Below are positions 47,335 through 59,339 of a stretch of 64,000 nt of DNA, piece by piece. The notes beneath the pieces were generated by a model, which did not search any database, was not told where the DNA came from, and saw only the letters and a program-made list of their open reading frames with translations. The DNA is from Vigna angularis. Lineage: Eukaryota > Streptophyta > Magnoliopsida > Fabales > Fabaceae. The translations under genes were made by a program, and so were the position numbers. The stretch is from positions 28,571,501 to 28,635,500 of the forward strand of contig NC_068975.1 in the NCBI RefSeq assembly GCF_016808095.1, given 5' to 3'. The stretch's first letter is position 1. Each line of letters begins with the position of its first letter.

Positions 47335-50221
47335 TGTGACATCCCAAAAATACAGTAATTACTATAAATTCAGAAAGTCACATTTAATAATAATTCAGTA
47401 CAGTTTTTCACTAAAAACAAAAGCCAAGCCGTACACCTTACAACACGAATCACAATCTGAAGTCGAACGCACAAATAAAAACCTGACCGAACAGTTTACA
47501 CAGAACAATTACCGAACGGTCGAAATAATCTTAAAAGAAAACAAGAGAGGGTCGAACGACCACTCATGCCAACCACTACTAGCCGAGCGCCTCACTGCTC
47601 GGTCTTCACTTCAACCTCAACCAGATTCTCTTCGTTCAGCGCCTCTTCCAAACGCTCGTCTCCATCTGCTCACATCCACACGGATGATCATTGCAATGAC
47701 AAGACGGACGTACAAGTACAATGGACAACACAAGGAAAAACGAAAGGGTAAGCTTATATAATTTAACTCATGCATCAACATAGAATTTCAAGTAAACAAT
47801 TCATCATACATGCATATTTCATCATACACATTCATTACATAACAACCCACTTAAACGTACTCACTAAATAAAACTCAACACGACTGACTGTCCGGACTGT
47901 ATGAAATCTGCGTAGTTACAGGCGTTCGCGCACCCGGGTGGTGTGGTAACTGGCATCCTCATCAGCTGCCACCCGAGGTTAGTACGTCCTGTCCAAAGTA
48001 CCTCTAAGGACGACGACCTCCTGCCGTTCCCACACATGACGTGCGCCCTCTACTTGAGGACAAGCACTCACGGAACATCAGGATCGAACAGCCAGCATTA
48101 ACTTCCCACAGTCATACTTTACAAATCTCAATAATCAAATTCTGAGTCGTTCCTCCCCGAAACGTTCTTTCAGTCATTCATACTTTCATTTCATCTCATA
48201 TATATAGTTCATCATTCACTATTCATAATTCACTAGTCATCATTCCATAATCATTTTCATCATTCATAAGGAAGCCATTAAAAAGGAACGTTCTTTCAAA
48301 AGTCACAATATTTCCATTCATCTCATGCAATCTTCATCATTTAATATTTGTCATTTTACTATTCATCATTTACTGTTCATCATGAACTATTCATCATTTA
48401 AATACCGAACGTTCCATCACAAGGGGAACGAGAACGAACACTGTTTTGCGAGACAAAAAGACGCTCGTTCGGATCAAAGAACGAACGTTAAGAGCGAGAC
48501 CAAAAGACGCTCGTTCGTATCAAATAACGAACGCTAAGAGCGAGACCAAAGACGCTCGTTCGTATCAAATAACGAACGCTATTTTGTGGAAAATGAGGAC
48601 GAGCGCTCAAAATGATACCGAGCACTATTCGGACGAACGCTCAATTCAAAACCGAGCACTATTAGGACGAACGCTCAGTTGGAGACCGAGCACTATTTGG
48701 ACGAACGCTCAATTCGAAACCGAGCACTATTAGGACGAACGCTCAGTGTGATACCGAGCCCCAATTTGAGCGAGCGTTCGGTATAAGACCGAACACCATT
48801 TTGAGCGAGCACTCATTATGAACGAACACTAAACAGAACGAACGTTCAGTATAAGATTAAATACCAATTAGGATGGACGTTCGGTATGAGACCGAACCGT
48901 ACTCGGACGAACGCTCCCATTAAAACCGAGCAAACAAAAGTACGAACGCTCAACAAGGCAGTGTAACATGAGGACGCTCGTCCTCGACCAGGAATCATTC
49001 CAAATGAACGAATCAAACTGTGACCATTTTAGATAAGGAAAAACCGAACGGTTAAAGACCGTTCGGCACCAACATTCATTATCATGGAAGACTCTTTTCA
49101 ATTCATTTATATTCCAGTTAACCTCAACATGTAATTCTCATAATTTCATACGTTCATATCAGCATCAACTTCCACATTTTATTCAATCCGTATCATGTAA
49201 ATTCATATATCTCTTTTTACCAAAAATAACGAACGTTCATACATTCAGAAAATACAATATCATGCATTATATTCATACAATCAATTAATCGAACGTGCAT
49301 TCAACAAAATTTCAGCAACATCATGCATTATACTCATGCAATTAACAACGAACGTTCACACGCATACATCGAACCAGTTAAATTAAATAAGCTTCCCTTA
49401 CCCGGAAATGAACGAACGTTCACGGGCGCACACAGACGCTCTCTACTCAAATCCTTATCACCAACGCTGGTTAATCCACCTATATTTGGTCATATACTGT
49501 TAGGACGAACGTTCAGAATATTTAAGAACGAACGTCATTTTACAAAAAGGCCAAACGCTGAGAATCGAAAACAACACTCGTTTGGACGAGCGCTCAAAGG
49601 AGAACGAACGCTACGGGACGAATGCATGAGCAACGCATGAGCGAACGCTCGTCAGCTAAAGAAAAACGAACGTTCAAATCAAAGTGGACGAACGTTCAAT
49701 TCGTCTCAATTTGGACGAACGTCCAATTTGAAACCAAATTGGACGAACGCGATTCTGCAGATTCTGCAGAATCACAGGTTTTCCAGAAAACCAGAAAAAC
49801 CTCCATTTTTAACTTTAAAGCTTTTGGATTTCTACAAAAACAGTGAGATTAACTAATCAAAACGAAAATTCTAGCACTCCTTACCTCTTGAAGACTTCCT
49901 TTGTAAATTCTTTGAGTCTATCTCCTCCAAAACTTCAAAAGTTCTCCACTTCCCCTCTTTCCCAGAACTTGCAGCAAGAACTTCTCCTCTCTCACAAAAA
50001 TTTGGCAGCAATCCTTTCCCCTCCCAGCAGACCCATAGCTTCCCTTTTTAACTTCCCAAACTCTTCCCTCTTCCCCTCTTCTTCTCTTTCCTTTTCTTGT
50101 TTGCTTTTGGTTTTGTTTTCAAAGGGGGAAGCAACGTTCGCTGTCCCTTTGTGGCAGCGCACGTTCCTTTCTCCCCGTTCTCTTTTTTTTTTTTTTTTTT
50201 TTTTTTTCTTGAGGCCTGACA
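47335..50221 (-). repeat. LTR B (right), 2887 bp
   Basis: 5' LTR of the full element. Same ends as LTR A (TGTCAGG...TGTCACA). The homopolymer near 50183-50207 is about 10 bases longer than in LTR A. It should carry the promoter, but no clear TATA box was chosen. Confidence 0.93.
48424..49084 (-). repeat. CGAACG/CGAGCG motif field with 34-bp period in LTR B
   Basis: An exact copy of the array in LTR A, with ggacgaacgctc at 48631, 48665, 48699 and 48733. Confidence 0.88.
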
Positions 50222-52095
50222 TGTAACTTTATAGCTTTCACTGAAAACGCTTGACTTACAAGCGTGATAGTTAGTTACTTAACACAACTTTCTTTTTTTG
50301 TGAAAGTTGTTCACTTCTTCCCATTTTACGTATTCATCCTTACATAAAATAAAATTATTCTAAGTTGTAGTTCTTAAGCAATTTTTAACATTTAGAAAGT
50401 TGTTTTAGTAGTGTTATACGAGTAAAATTATCTAGTATTAATGTCGTAAACAGATTACTTTCGGATGAGTTTTTCATTAAGGACAGATATATCTCATAAA
50501 TATTCGTCGTGGACCTATATGATAATTTTCATAAATTAAAATTAATTCTCATATGAATTTTAATAAATTTTTGTTTTCTATTAAAAAATTACTCCCTCGT
50601 CTAGTTTTTTGGTTTCTGCTACCACATCTTTGTCACTGGGATTGTGAGTGCCATTAACACGACTTCATTTCAGCTATATTTGCTGCTGCACTGTCACGCC
50701 ACATTGAACCGTTGAGTTGTTGATTTTCCTACTTACTTAACTTTTTCCAGGTCTTCATTAATTTGTCTATTTTTTTTTATTGACGGAGGTCATTCAATTG
50801 ATGTTTACAGATTATAACTATGAAAAAAACATATGTAACACACATAATGAAGTAAGCAACGACATCGACAAAATACCATGACGTACAATGCCATGCTTAG
50901 GTCCATTTGCATTTAATCAAATCTCTTTAAAATTAAACTGAAGCATTAAAGAAAACTTCATTGATTAATATTTAGTTCCCCACACTCCCACACATATTTC
51001 AATGAAGATTGGTCTTTTTATAGCATAATTTGTAAAATTTTTCTAATATAATATTTTTAATTTATATGTATTTAATTTTAATTAATAGAAAATGAATTTT
51101 AATTTTGTTCATATTCTTCATAAAATTCTTTACAAGCAAGTTCCTCTGAAAGATGATATACTTAACATTGTTATTACCATTTGATACATTTGAAATATAT
51201 AAAATCATTATTATTTATTATTGTAATATTTTAAATTATTACTTTATAAAACTTAATTAAAATTTAAAATATAATTAAAGTTAATGTTTTAAAACTAATC
51301 CATTTTTTTGCCTTTTACAAAATGTCTACTGATTTAGTCGATTATTATTTTTTAATATAACAAATCCGACGATTACTTTTAATAAGATATTTTTTTAGTA
51401 ACTTTTTTAATTTATATTATTCAAATCCGATATCTTATTTAAGAAATTCAATGTCAGTGTCGATTTCGCTAAGCGCACATTAAGTATTAAATTAATATAA
51501 AATTAAGTTAGGTAAAACGTTAAGTCAGCATTAAATGATTATATTACATATTTTAGATGATAAAAACTAATATGAACACTTTAACATCTGAAAGTTTAGA
51601 AAATAAAAATGAAACTTTGGCTCATATAATTTCTTGATAATCGTTTTTTTTTTTGGATTATGTAAGCAGAGAGGTGGTCAATTTTCCGTCAAACCAATGA
51701 AACAGAATTGATTTCCAAACTATAAAGGTATGTACATGTAATATTTTCATGGTTTTAAAGTTTCATTTTTACAGTCATCATGCATTATAATCCTAGTTTG
51801 GTATAAAGGATTATTACCTTTTTATTTTTAATTTCATGACTCGTAATTATTATGTTTCAACGAAGAGTGTATAGCGAGTCTCTTCATCGAAAGACCATTT
51901 TCTTTGATTTTTAATTATTATTTTAAAAAATAAAGCAAAATTAGCAATAGCTAGCCACCTCACCTAACACGGGCCTCGTTTTCTACAATTGGCTTTGATC
52001 TAACTAACATAATCACAAACACAAGTCACCACTTGAAAAAAAGGAACACAACACACAAAATTCAAGTAAATTTTGTACAGCGAGGAAGCTAACTA
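50222..52095. other. Spacer upstream of ACLB
   Basis: AT-rich with no gene or element recognised. Confidence 0.5.
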
Positions 52096-52103
52096 CCACG
52101 CCC

Positions 52104-52109
52104 CACGTG
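52104..52109 (+). promoter_or_regulatory. G-box in the ACLB promoter
   Basis: CACGTG, about 40 bp upstream of the TATA box. G-boxes are bound by bZIP and bHLH factors in plants. Confidence 0.55.
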
Positions 52110-52145
52110 ACTCGCGCTATTCAACTCACACATTCTTTCCATCAC

Positions 52146-52153
52146 TATATAAA
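52146..52153 (+). promoter_or_regulatory. TATA box of ACLB
   Basis: tatataaa followed by GC-richer, pyrimidine-rich leader (cccctccaactcgctc). Transcription should start near 52180. Confidence 0.7.
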
Positions 52154-52251
52154 CCCGCCTATATCATCCCATCATTTTTCATTTCCCCTCCAACTCGCTC
52201 TTGACTCACTTCCTCTCCGATTCCGCGAGCGAGGCGAGTGCATCAGGTGAG

Positions 52252-53150
52252 GTAAGCTACTCACTCTCCAACTAACTTCCACCAACCAAATCCTAGATCT
52301 CCATTTCTCCTTCTGTTCACTTCCCTCTGCGCTTCCAATTTTCAATTCTGCGCGATTTAGGGAAACTGTCGCTTCTTATTCTAGAATATTCTGTTCCGCT
52401 TTTCGCTGTGTGTTGTTCGATTATTGTACATTCGGCTCGAACTTGTGCTGGTAGTGGATCTACTTCGCTCGCTAGTTTCCTTTGTTTAATTTTCAAATCG
52501 AATCGCGCAAATCGTCTTTTCAGTTGCTGTGGTGACGGTGTGTTTCGTTTTTTGTTGTTGAATGAAACATCGATTCTGGTTTCATTCTCTTACTTATATT
52601 GTTACAGATTTCAAACTCTGGCTTGCTTTTCATTGAGATTGTAACTTCATTCTCCTCAGTTGCGAAGTTTTGGTCGTTAAACGACTCTGCTTTGGTTGGT
52701 TTTTATTTCTTCCTCTTGGTCACTTCCTAGAATGAGGTTGTTTTATGGACCTTGTTTACTACTGTCTTGTTTGATGTTTTATTTTTCCTCTTTATTTGGA
52801 TCACGAGGATCACATGGCTATAGTTGTGAAGGATATATAATTATTTAATCTTGTTGAATCTATGTTTGGAGGATGAGCCTGACGTAATAGTTAAGTTGCG
52901 CCTTGGTGACTGCTTGGGGGTGAATCTATGGTTGCTTAAGATAGATCATTAATGTTTATACCTAGATAGATATATCAACTCTGTGTTTCATTTCAACTGA
53001 TATGGAGAATATAGTACATTATTAATTATGTGATCATTTTTTTGGTTTATATTACGTTTTAAATATAACTTTTGGTACGGTAACGGTTCAACTATTTCTT
53101 TGCAACTTTTCTTCTGTGATATAGAAAGTAACGCACTTGTTTGTTGCCAG
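52252..53150 (+). other. 5'UTR intron of ACLB
   Basis: The leader exon (about 52180-52251) ends gaggcgagtg...ggtgag with donor gtaagc. The acceptor ttgttgccag at 53150 precedes the coding exon by 19 bases. The intron is T-rich as in plant introns. Long leader introns often raise expression of housekeeping genes. Confidence 0.75.
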
Positions 53151-53169
53151 GTCGATCTGTTTCTTCATC

Positions 53170-56100
53170 ATGGCCACTGGACAACTATTCTCCCGCACTA
53201 CACAAGCTTTATTTTACAACTACAAGCAGCTGCCCATCCAGCGGATGCTTGATTTTGACTTCCTCTGTGGTTTGTATAGGCTCTATCATCTTGATTTTCT
53301 TCTTGGTAGATTACAGAAAATGATACGTTGGCATTAATATATGTTCTTAAAACTAATGGAAGTACTAATTTTGTGTTCACAGGCAGGGAAACCCCATCAG
53401 TTGCTGGAATAATTAATCCTGGTTCTGAGGGATTTCAGAAACTCTTTTTTGGTCAGGAGGAAATTGCCATCCCGGTTCATTCTGCGTATGTGTTCTTCAT
53501 CCATTTGTCTACACAAACTTCCTCTATTTTTGTTTGAATTTGGGATTCGGTTTGTCGTTGTGGCCAAGAGAAAATTTTCCCTTTCCCATCTGTCTCCTTA
53601 CCGTTTCAACAAACCATTCAATACAAAGTGACCAACTTTCAAACATGACATTCTTGTTTGTGTGGGGTGATTTGTCTTAGCCTTATGCTGACTTCCTTTG
53701 CAGCATCGAAGCAGCATGTGCTGCACATCCTACTGCCGATGTCTTCATCAACTTTGCTTCATTTAGAAGGTCAGCAAATTATTTACTATTATTTGGAGTC
53801 TATGGTATCTTGTTGCCCAAAATAGTTCATGAATATCTGGAAAACAATTCATGATATCATTTTAGATCAGAGAATATTTTATAGTATCTTAATTGATCTT
53901 TCAGGAGTGGCTACGTATTTCTTGAGTTATTTTCTTATTTAATTAGGATTGGATGTCTAGTACTAAAATATATAATTGTTAGTGGTAGTACTTAGTCTGT
54001 CTTTCATATCATATTATGTCAAATCAATATCAATATCAATTTCAATTATTCAGTCCCTATTTATTTTTCTTTTTCTTTTTTCCCTACCTAAATCCTTATG
54101 ATGTCAACATTTTCAAATTGATCTACATGCAGTGCTGCAGCATCATCCATGGCTGCTTTGAAGCAGCCAACAATTAGAGTTGTTGCTATCATTGCTGAGG
54201 GGGTACCTGAGTCAGACACTAAGCAATTGATTGCATACGCCCGTGCAAACAATAAGGTGGAAGTTGAAATATATATTGATCAAATTAATAGCTATAAAAT
54301 AACATGGAAAGACTTATCAATTGCTCTTGATTTGCTAGGTTGTTATTGGTCCAGCTACTGTTGGAGGCATTCAAGCAGGTGCTTTTAAAATTGGTGACAC
54401 AGCTGGAACAATTGACAATATAATTCAGTGCAAGCTCTACAGGCCCGGATCTGTTGGATTTGTTTCTAAATCTGTATGTATTCATTCACTTCCTGCTTAT
54501 GTTGATGTCATCTTCAAATTGTAGATCCACTTTTTCTTCTAACATCACTATAAAGTTTTTGATAATCCCAACTTGCTTGTGTTACGAACGTGCAGAATTT
54601 GATTAATGTCTCAGCCAGTGCATGCATTTTACTTCTTTGGCTTTAGATACGATACTCTGTTATGCATACTCGTTTTGTGCCCAGAAAAATATTCCACCAC
54701 CAGGAGCTAATTCAAGTCCCAAATTACAGCTTGGAGAAATTTAATAATAATCCTTGAAAAGATAAACATGAATCGTACCTTTTGCCTGTTTATAATTGTT
54801 TATCATGGCTTAGTTCATTTAGATTCTTGAAATATAGTATAGTTATTAGACTGTCTCTCAAATACCTTATTGATTTGCTAGCTTATTCAGTACCTTCAGC
54901 ATGTGTAGATACAAAATAGTGTGCCAGGACAAATTTGCAATTTTGTGTAGCTCAATTCCTTATCTTTGAGTTTATTTCTCTATCATTTAAATTTTGCTTC
55001 AATCTTTATATTAGATTTCAGAATGGATGGTGAGATTATAATAATTACTGTGGAGTACAGATGTATCGAATTCTAACTAGAGAAAGGTACAACATAACAT
55101 GAATTGTTAGTTTACTTGCATGATATGTTTTTGAGCATCAATAAGCACTCTTTCCCTCCCTATGCTCTCTACAGTGCTAAATAATGGAAATAGCTGCTTT
55201 AGTTAATATCACATGTTCAATGGAATTGCTTATTCGAAGCCAAGTAGCAAATAGTGTTGTATGGAAATTTATAATTTCAGATTTGTGAATTTTTGTACAT
55301 GATATAATGTATGAACGGATGGTTCTAAAGGAAAACAACTTTTTGAATTACAGGGTGGGATGTCCAATGAACTATACAACACTATTGCCCGTGTAACTGA
55401 TGGGATTTATGAAGGTAATTATCTGCTGATTTTATCTTTTCGATTTTGTCAATACCATATTGAGTTATATCTTGTTTAACTGTAGGCATTGCCATTGGAG
55501 GGGATGTTTTCCCAGGTTCCACACTTTCTGACCATGTTTTACGGTTTAACAACATACCCCAGGTAAATTTTTTCTTTATTCTTGGGGAGCTACCTAAGAT
55601 ATTTGCATCCTATCCGACTAGAATTTAGAGCATATATTTTTTTTTCTTGTTATTGACCAGTCTGGGTTTGTCTTAAATATCAGGTTAAAATGATGGTAGT
55701 ACTTGGGGAACTTGGTGGGCGTGATGAGTATTCCCTAGTGGAAGCTCTAAAACAAGGGAAAATATCAAAACCAGTTGTTGCCTGGGTTAGTGGGACATGT
55801 GCGCGACTATTCAAATCTGAAGTACAATTTGGTCATGCAGTATGTCCCAGCTCCTTTAACCTTGACTAAATTGTAAATCATTTATCATAGCACCACATTC
55901 TTAATCTATGTTGGCTCTTACATAAATCAGGGAGCTAAAAGTGGCGGTGAGTTAGAATCTGCTCAAGCAAAGAATCAAGCACTAAAGGATGCCGGAGCTG
56001 TTGTTCCCACATCATTTGAAGCTTTTGAAGCTACAATTAAGGAAACATTTGACAAATTGGTTAGTATACATATATATTGAAAATTTTCATATGTTTAATT

Positions 56101-58504
56101 GAATTTACTCCCCTCTCCAAATCTTGGAAATGCACGATATTGCAAAGAAATTTCTTTCTTTTCCTTAATTAGTTGTAAATGGTTTGCCCATCTCAGGTTG
56201 AAGAAGGGAAGGTCACGCCAGTCAAGGAAATCACTCCTCCACCAATCCCTGAAGACCTTAGCTCTGCAATTAAGAGTGGAAAAGTCCGTGCTCCAACTCA
56301 TATTATTTCCACCATTTCTGATGACAGAGGTATATTGGAATCCATTGATGTTGTAATTTAGAGATAACCATCTCATTTTCTGGATGAGACACTCTCAATC
56401 GATAGTTCAACTGAAGTTTTGTATTCCAATATTTTCTGAAGGTGAGGAGCCATGCTATGCTGGTGTACCCATGTCTTCCATTATTGAAAAAGGTTTTGGT
56501 GTTGGTGATGTTATCTCTCTTCTGTGGTTTAAACGCAGCCTTCCACGATACTGTACTCAATTTATTGAGGTAGACTGATCAACAGTACAGAGCTTTCCTT
56601 GAATATTTTCCTCCTTTCCTTTCTCTTTTTCTTGATTATGTAAAAATGTTCTACACTTACAGTGAAACTTATTTTGTGTTGTCAGTTTCTGTCTTAGATT
56701 TTTTTTCCCAAAACAAACTATTGATATTATCTCCCACCTTCTATCTTATTAATCCCTTTCATTGGTCAGATATGCATCATGCTATGTGCCGACCATGGTC
56801 CTTGTGTTTCTGGTGCTCACAATACTATTGTGACAGCAAGGGCTGGGAAGGATCTAGTTTCCAGTCTTGTATCAGGTATATATATGCCTAATTCTATCAA
56901 TTACTGGTGTAGGCATAATATCTCTTTGGGAAAACAAAACTTTGTATGCTGATAAATAATGCCATAAAACGGTTAGTAATGAGCTTCTGAATCAGGTTTG
57001 CTTACGATTGGTCCTCGATTTGGGGGTGCCATTGATGATGCTGCTCGCTACTTCAAGGATGCTCATGACAGGGTATGATTTGTACTTTTGCTGTGAATCT
57101 GGTTGGAACTAATGAGAATATTTGGGAGAGGAGGGATGAAATCACAATGGGTTAAAGAATTATTTTATAATTTATACAATAAACTTAGAAACAGAGGAAA
57201 TTTTCAAAAATTTTCAGAGGCCCTGCCTTCCTAAAAAATACACTGCAAACTTTGGCTTTTATCTATAACATTTTTTCTGTGTCTCTTGTAGGGGCTTACA
57301 CCTTATGAGTTTGTGGAAAGTATGAAGAAGAAGGGAATCCGTGTGCCAGGAATAGGGCACAGGTAGCCTATTTCGTTGTTCATTTAATTAAGCAATGAAT
57401 ATGCTATAATTTCCTGCTGCTGCTGTAGTGTCATAAAAGTATAAATCTAAGGCTTAATTTTTCCCTATGAAACAGGATCAAGAATAGGGACAACAAAGAT
57501 AAGAGAGTTGAGCTGCTACAGAAGTTTGCACGCACACATTTTCCTTCTGTTAAATACATGGAATATGCTGTTCAAGTTGAAACCTACACCCTCACAAAGG
57601 CAAATAATTTAGTTCTTAACGTAGATGGTGCAATTGGGTCTCTTTTCTTGGATCTTCTTGCGGGTAGTGGGATGTTCAGCAAACAAGAGATTGATGAAAT
57701 TGTGGAGATTGGTTATCTGAATGGGCTCTTTGTGCTGGCACGCTCCATTGGTCTGATTGGGTGAGTTTCAATTAATAATATTACGTATTTCATCTAAAAA
57801 GCATTTTTTGGATTATTTTATTTTTGGGTCTTTGTGGCATTTTTTAAGGGATGGCAATGGTTGGGGAGGGTTTAGGGATGACTATATTTTAGGGTTAGAC
57901 GTCTTTCCTCAAACTAAAATTTTGTGCCTATCCTCTTTTTATATCCTATGGGAATTTCATTCCCTCGTATATTCAAATATTTCTTAAATTATTTTTTTAC
58001 AAAAAGTAAAAATAAAAGCAAAAGAAGCATGGTATTATAAACTTTTGAGTGTCAGACTGACATTTTTTTTTCAATTTCAAATAAAATTAAAAAAAGTATA
58101 ATTGTATAAATTTTAAGATAGAATATAATATTCATCTCTTCCCCTGTGTTCGTACCTCTGTCTAATTAATCCAAGTATTTTCTTACAACACTGAGAGAAT
58201 TTCAAATAGTAACTTTAAATATATGTGTATGTGTGGGGTTATTTCTCTGTCAAATTTTCATAGTATTATGATCGAAACAAAGTTTTTTTTTATCAGCATG
58301 ATGTCCTCGTAGCCGACTGGATGTGCATATAGCATGTCTTTTATGAACCTATTGAATTGAGATTTCCTATATCCTCCAAAATATATTATGCATGGCTTGG
58401 TCTTATTTATTGTTATTTAAAATTTCAGGCACACCTTTGACCAAAAGCGATTGAAGCAACCTCTTTACCGTCACCCATGGGAGGATGTTCTCTACACAAA
58501 GTGA
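53170..58504 (+). CDS. ACLB: ATP-citrate lyase subunit B
   Basis: Sixteen coding exons: 53170-53269, 53383-53485, 53704-53769, 54133-54256, 54339-54473, 55354-55414, 55486-55562, 55684-55839, 55931-56059, 56197-56329, 56442-56569, 56770-56875, 56996-57072, 57292-57362, 57476-57760 and 58429-58504. All are GT-AG and phases agree; the total is 608 residues, the usual plant ACLB length. The N-terminal half is succinyl-CoA-synthetase-like, with [14 protein letters not shown] and the phospho-histidine loop VQFGHAGA (His about 273; the matching human ACLY histidine is His760). The C-terminal half is citrate-synthase-like, with VPGIGHRIKNRD (about 483-494), VETYTL and GHTFDQKR near the end. With subunit A it forms the cytosolic enzyme that turns citrate, CoA and ATP into acetyl-CoA and oxaloacetate for elongated fatty acids, waxes, isoprenoids and flavonoids. 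No lesion seen. Confidence 0.98.
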
Positions 58505-59339
58505 GAAAAAACTTGTAATTGTAAGAACTTTGCAATGCATTAGCAATCTTTTGGGAAATCATGCATCTGAAATATGCTGGAGTTAGACTAGTGTTGTACG
58601 GTTTATTGGTGAGGATAAATTTCATAAAGAGAGGTCATTGATGAACATTGATGAATGTGAATTTAATAGGAAATTATCACATAAATTGAAGCTCATGTGT
58701 TGGCCAAGTTGGGGGAAATGTTTTTGTTATTAACTATAAAAGTTTTAAAACTTGGTAGGCTGTTTGTCATGCACAAATTATAACAGAGGTTATATATGTG
58801 TATGTGTTGTCTTTATAATTTGGAAAATGTTTGTTTCAGTCCTTTTTATCCTAATATAATTAATATTTCACTTATAATATTAACCATAGCAAATCATGTA
58901 TATAAGAAAATTATTTTTGATTGCATGTTCGTAATTTCAACTGCTGTTTTTTTAAGTATTCATGTTGGTTGTATTTAAGTATCAAGTGTTTCAATAGCGA
59001 GATTATTCTAACACTTTAATAATTAAACTATCAAGTATACTGTGTAAACTTATCAAAGCTTTTTATCAAGATTATATCTATAAACTTACTCAATTATACA
59101 TATATACAAATATTTATGAAAGTTAAATCAAAATAAAATCTCCCTCCTCGTTCCAATGTTTTTCCTTGTGTTTGCACCTATATTTGTTTATGTACATGGT
59201 GCGATCAACATAAGTTAGACCACACTAATATGCAAGGATAAGTTAATAAAACACACTAATATGCAAGCGTAAGTTATTAAAAGCAAATTTTTATCTTAAT
59301 AAGATATATAAGAATAGATATATTTTAATTAATAAGTTA
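58505..59339. other. 3' region of ACLB and spacer
   Basis: The 3'UTR follows the stop. Beyond it is AT-rich spacer with a short repeat cacactaatatgcaag at about 59221 and 59252. No gene. Confidence 0.5.

Larger units (their letters stand above)
39164..50221 (-). mobile_element. Ty3/chromovirus (Tekay/Del-like) retrotransposon, LTR-internal-LTR-partial internal
   Basis: Read on -: LTR 50221-47335, gag-pol interior 47334-42588, LTR 42587-39711, then a second primer-binding site and gag start 39710-39164, cut off at 39164. The direct repeat 39164-42587 / 46788-50221 has a constant offset of 7624 until the poly-T tract. All frames compared between copies are identical, so the element is very young. 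No 5-bp target duplication can be matched, because the left end is truncated. Confidence 0.93.

Noticed and set aside
56095..56578. Several frames on both strands inside ACLB
   Set aside because: Shadows of ACLB exons 11 and 12 and the intron between them.
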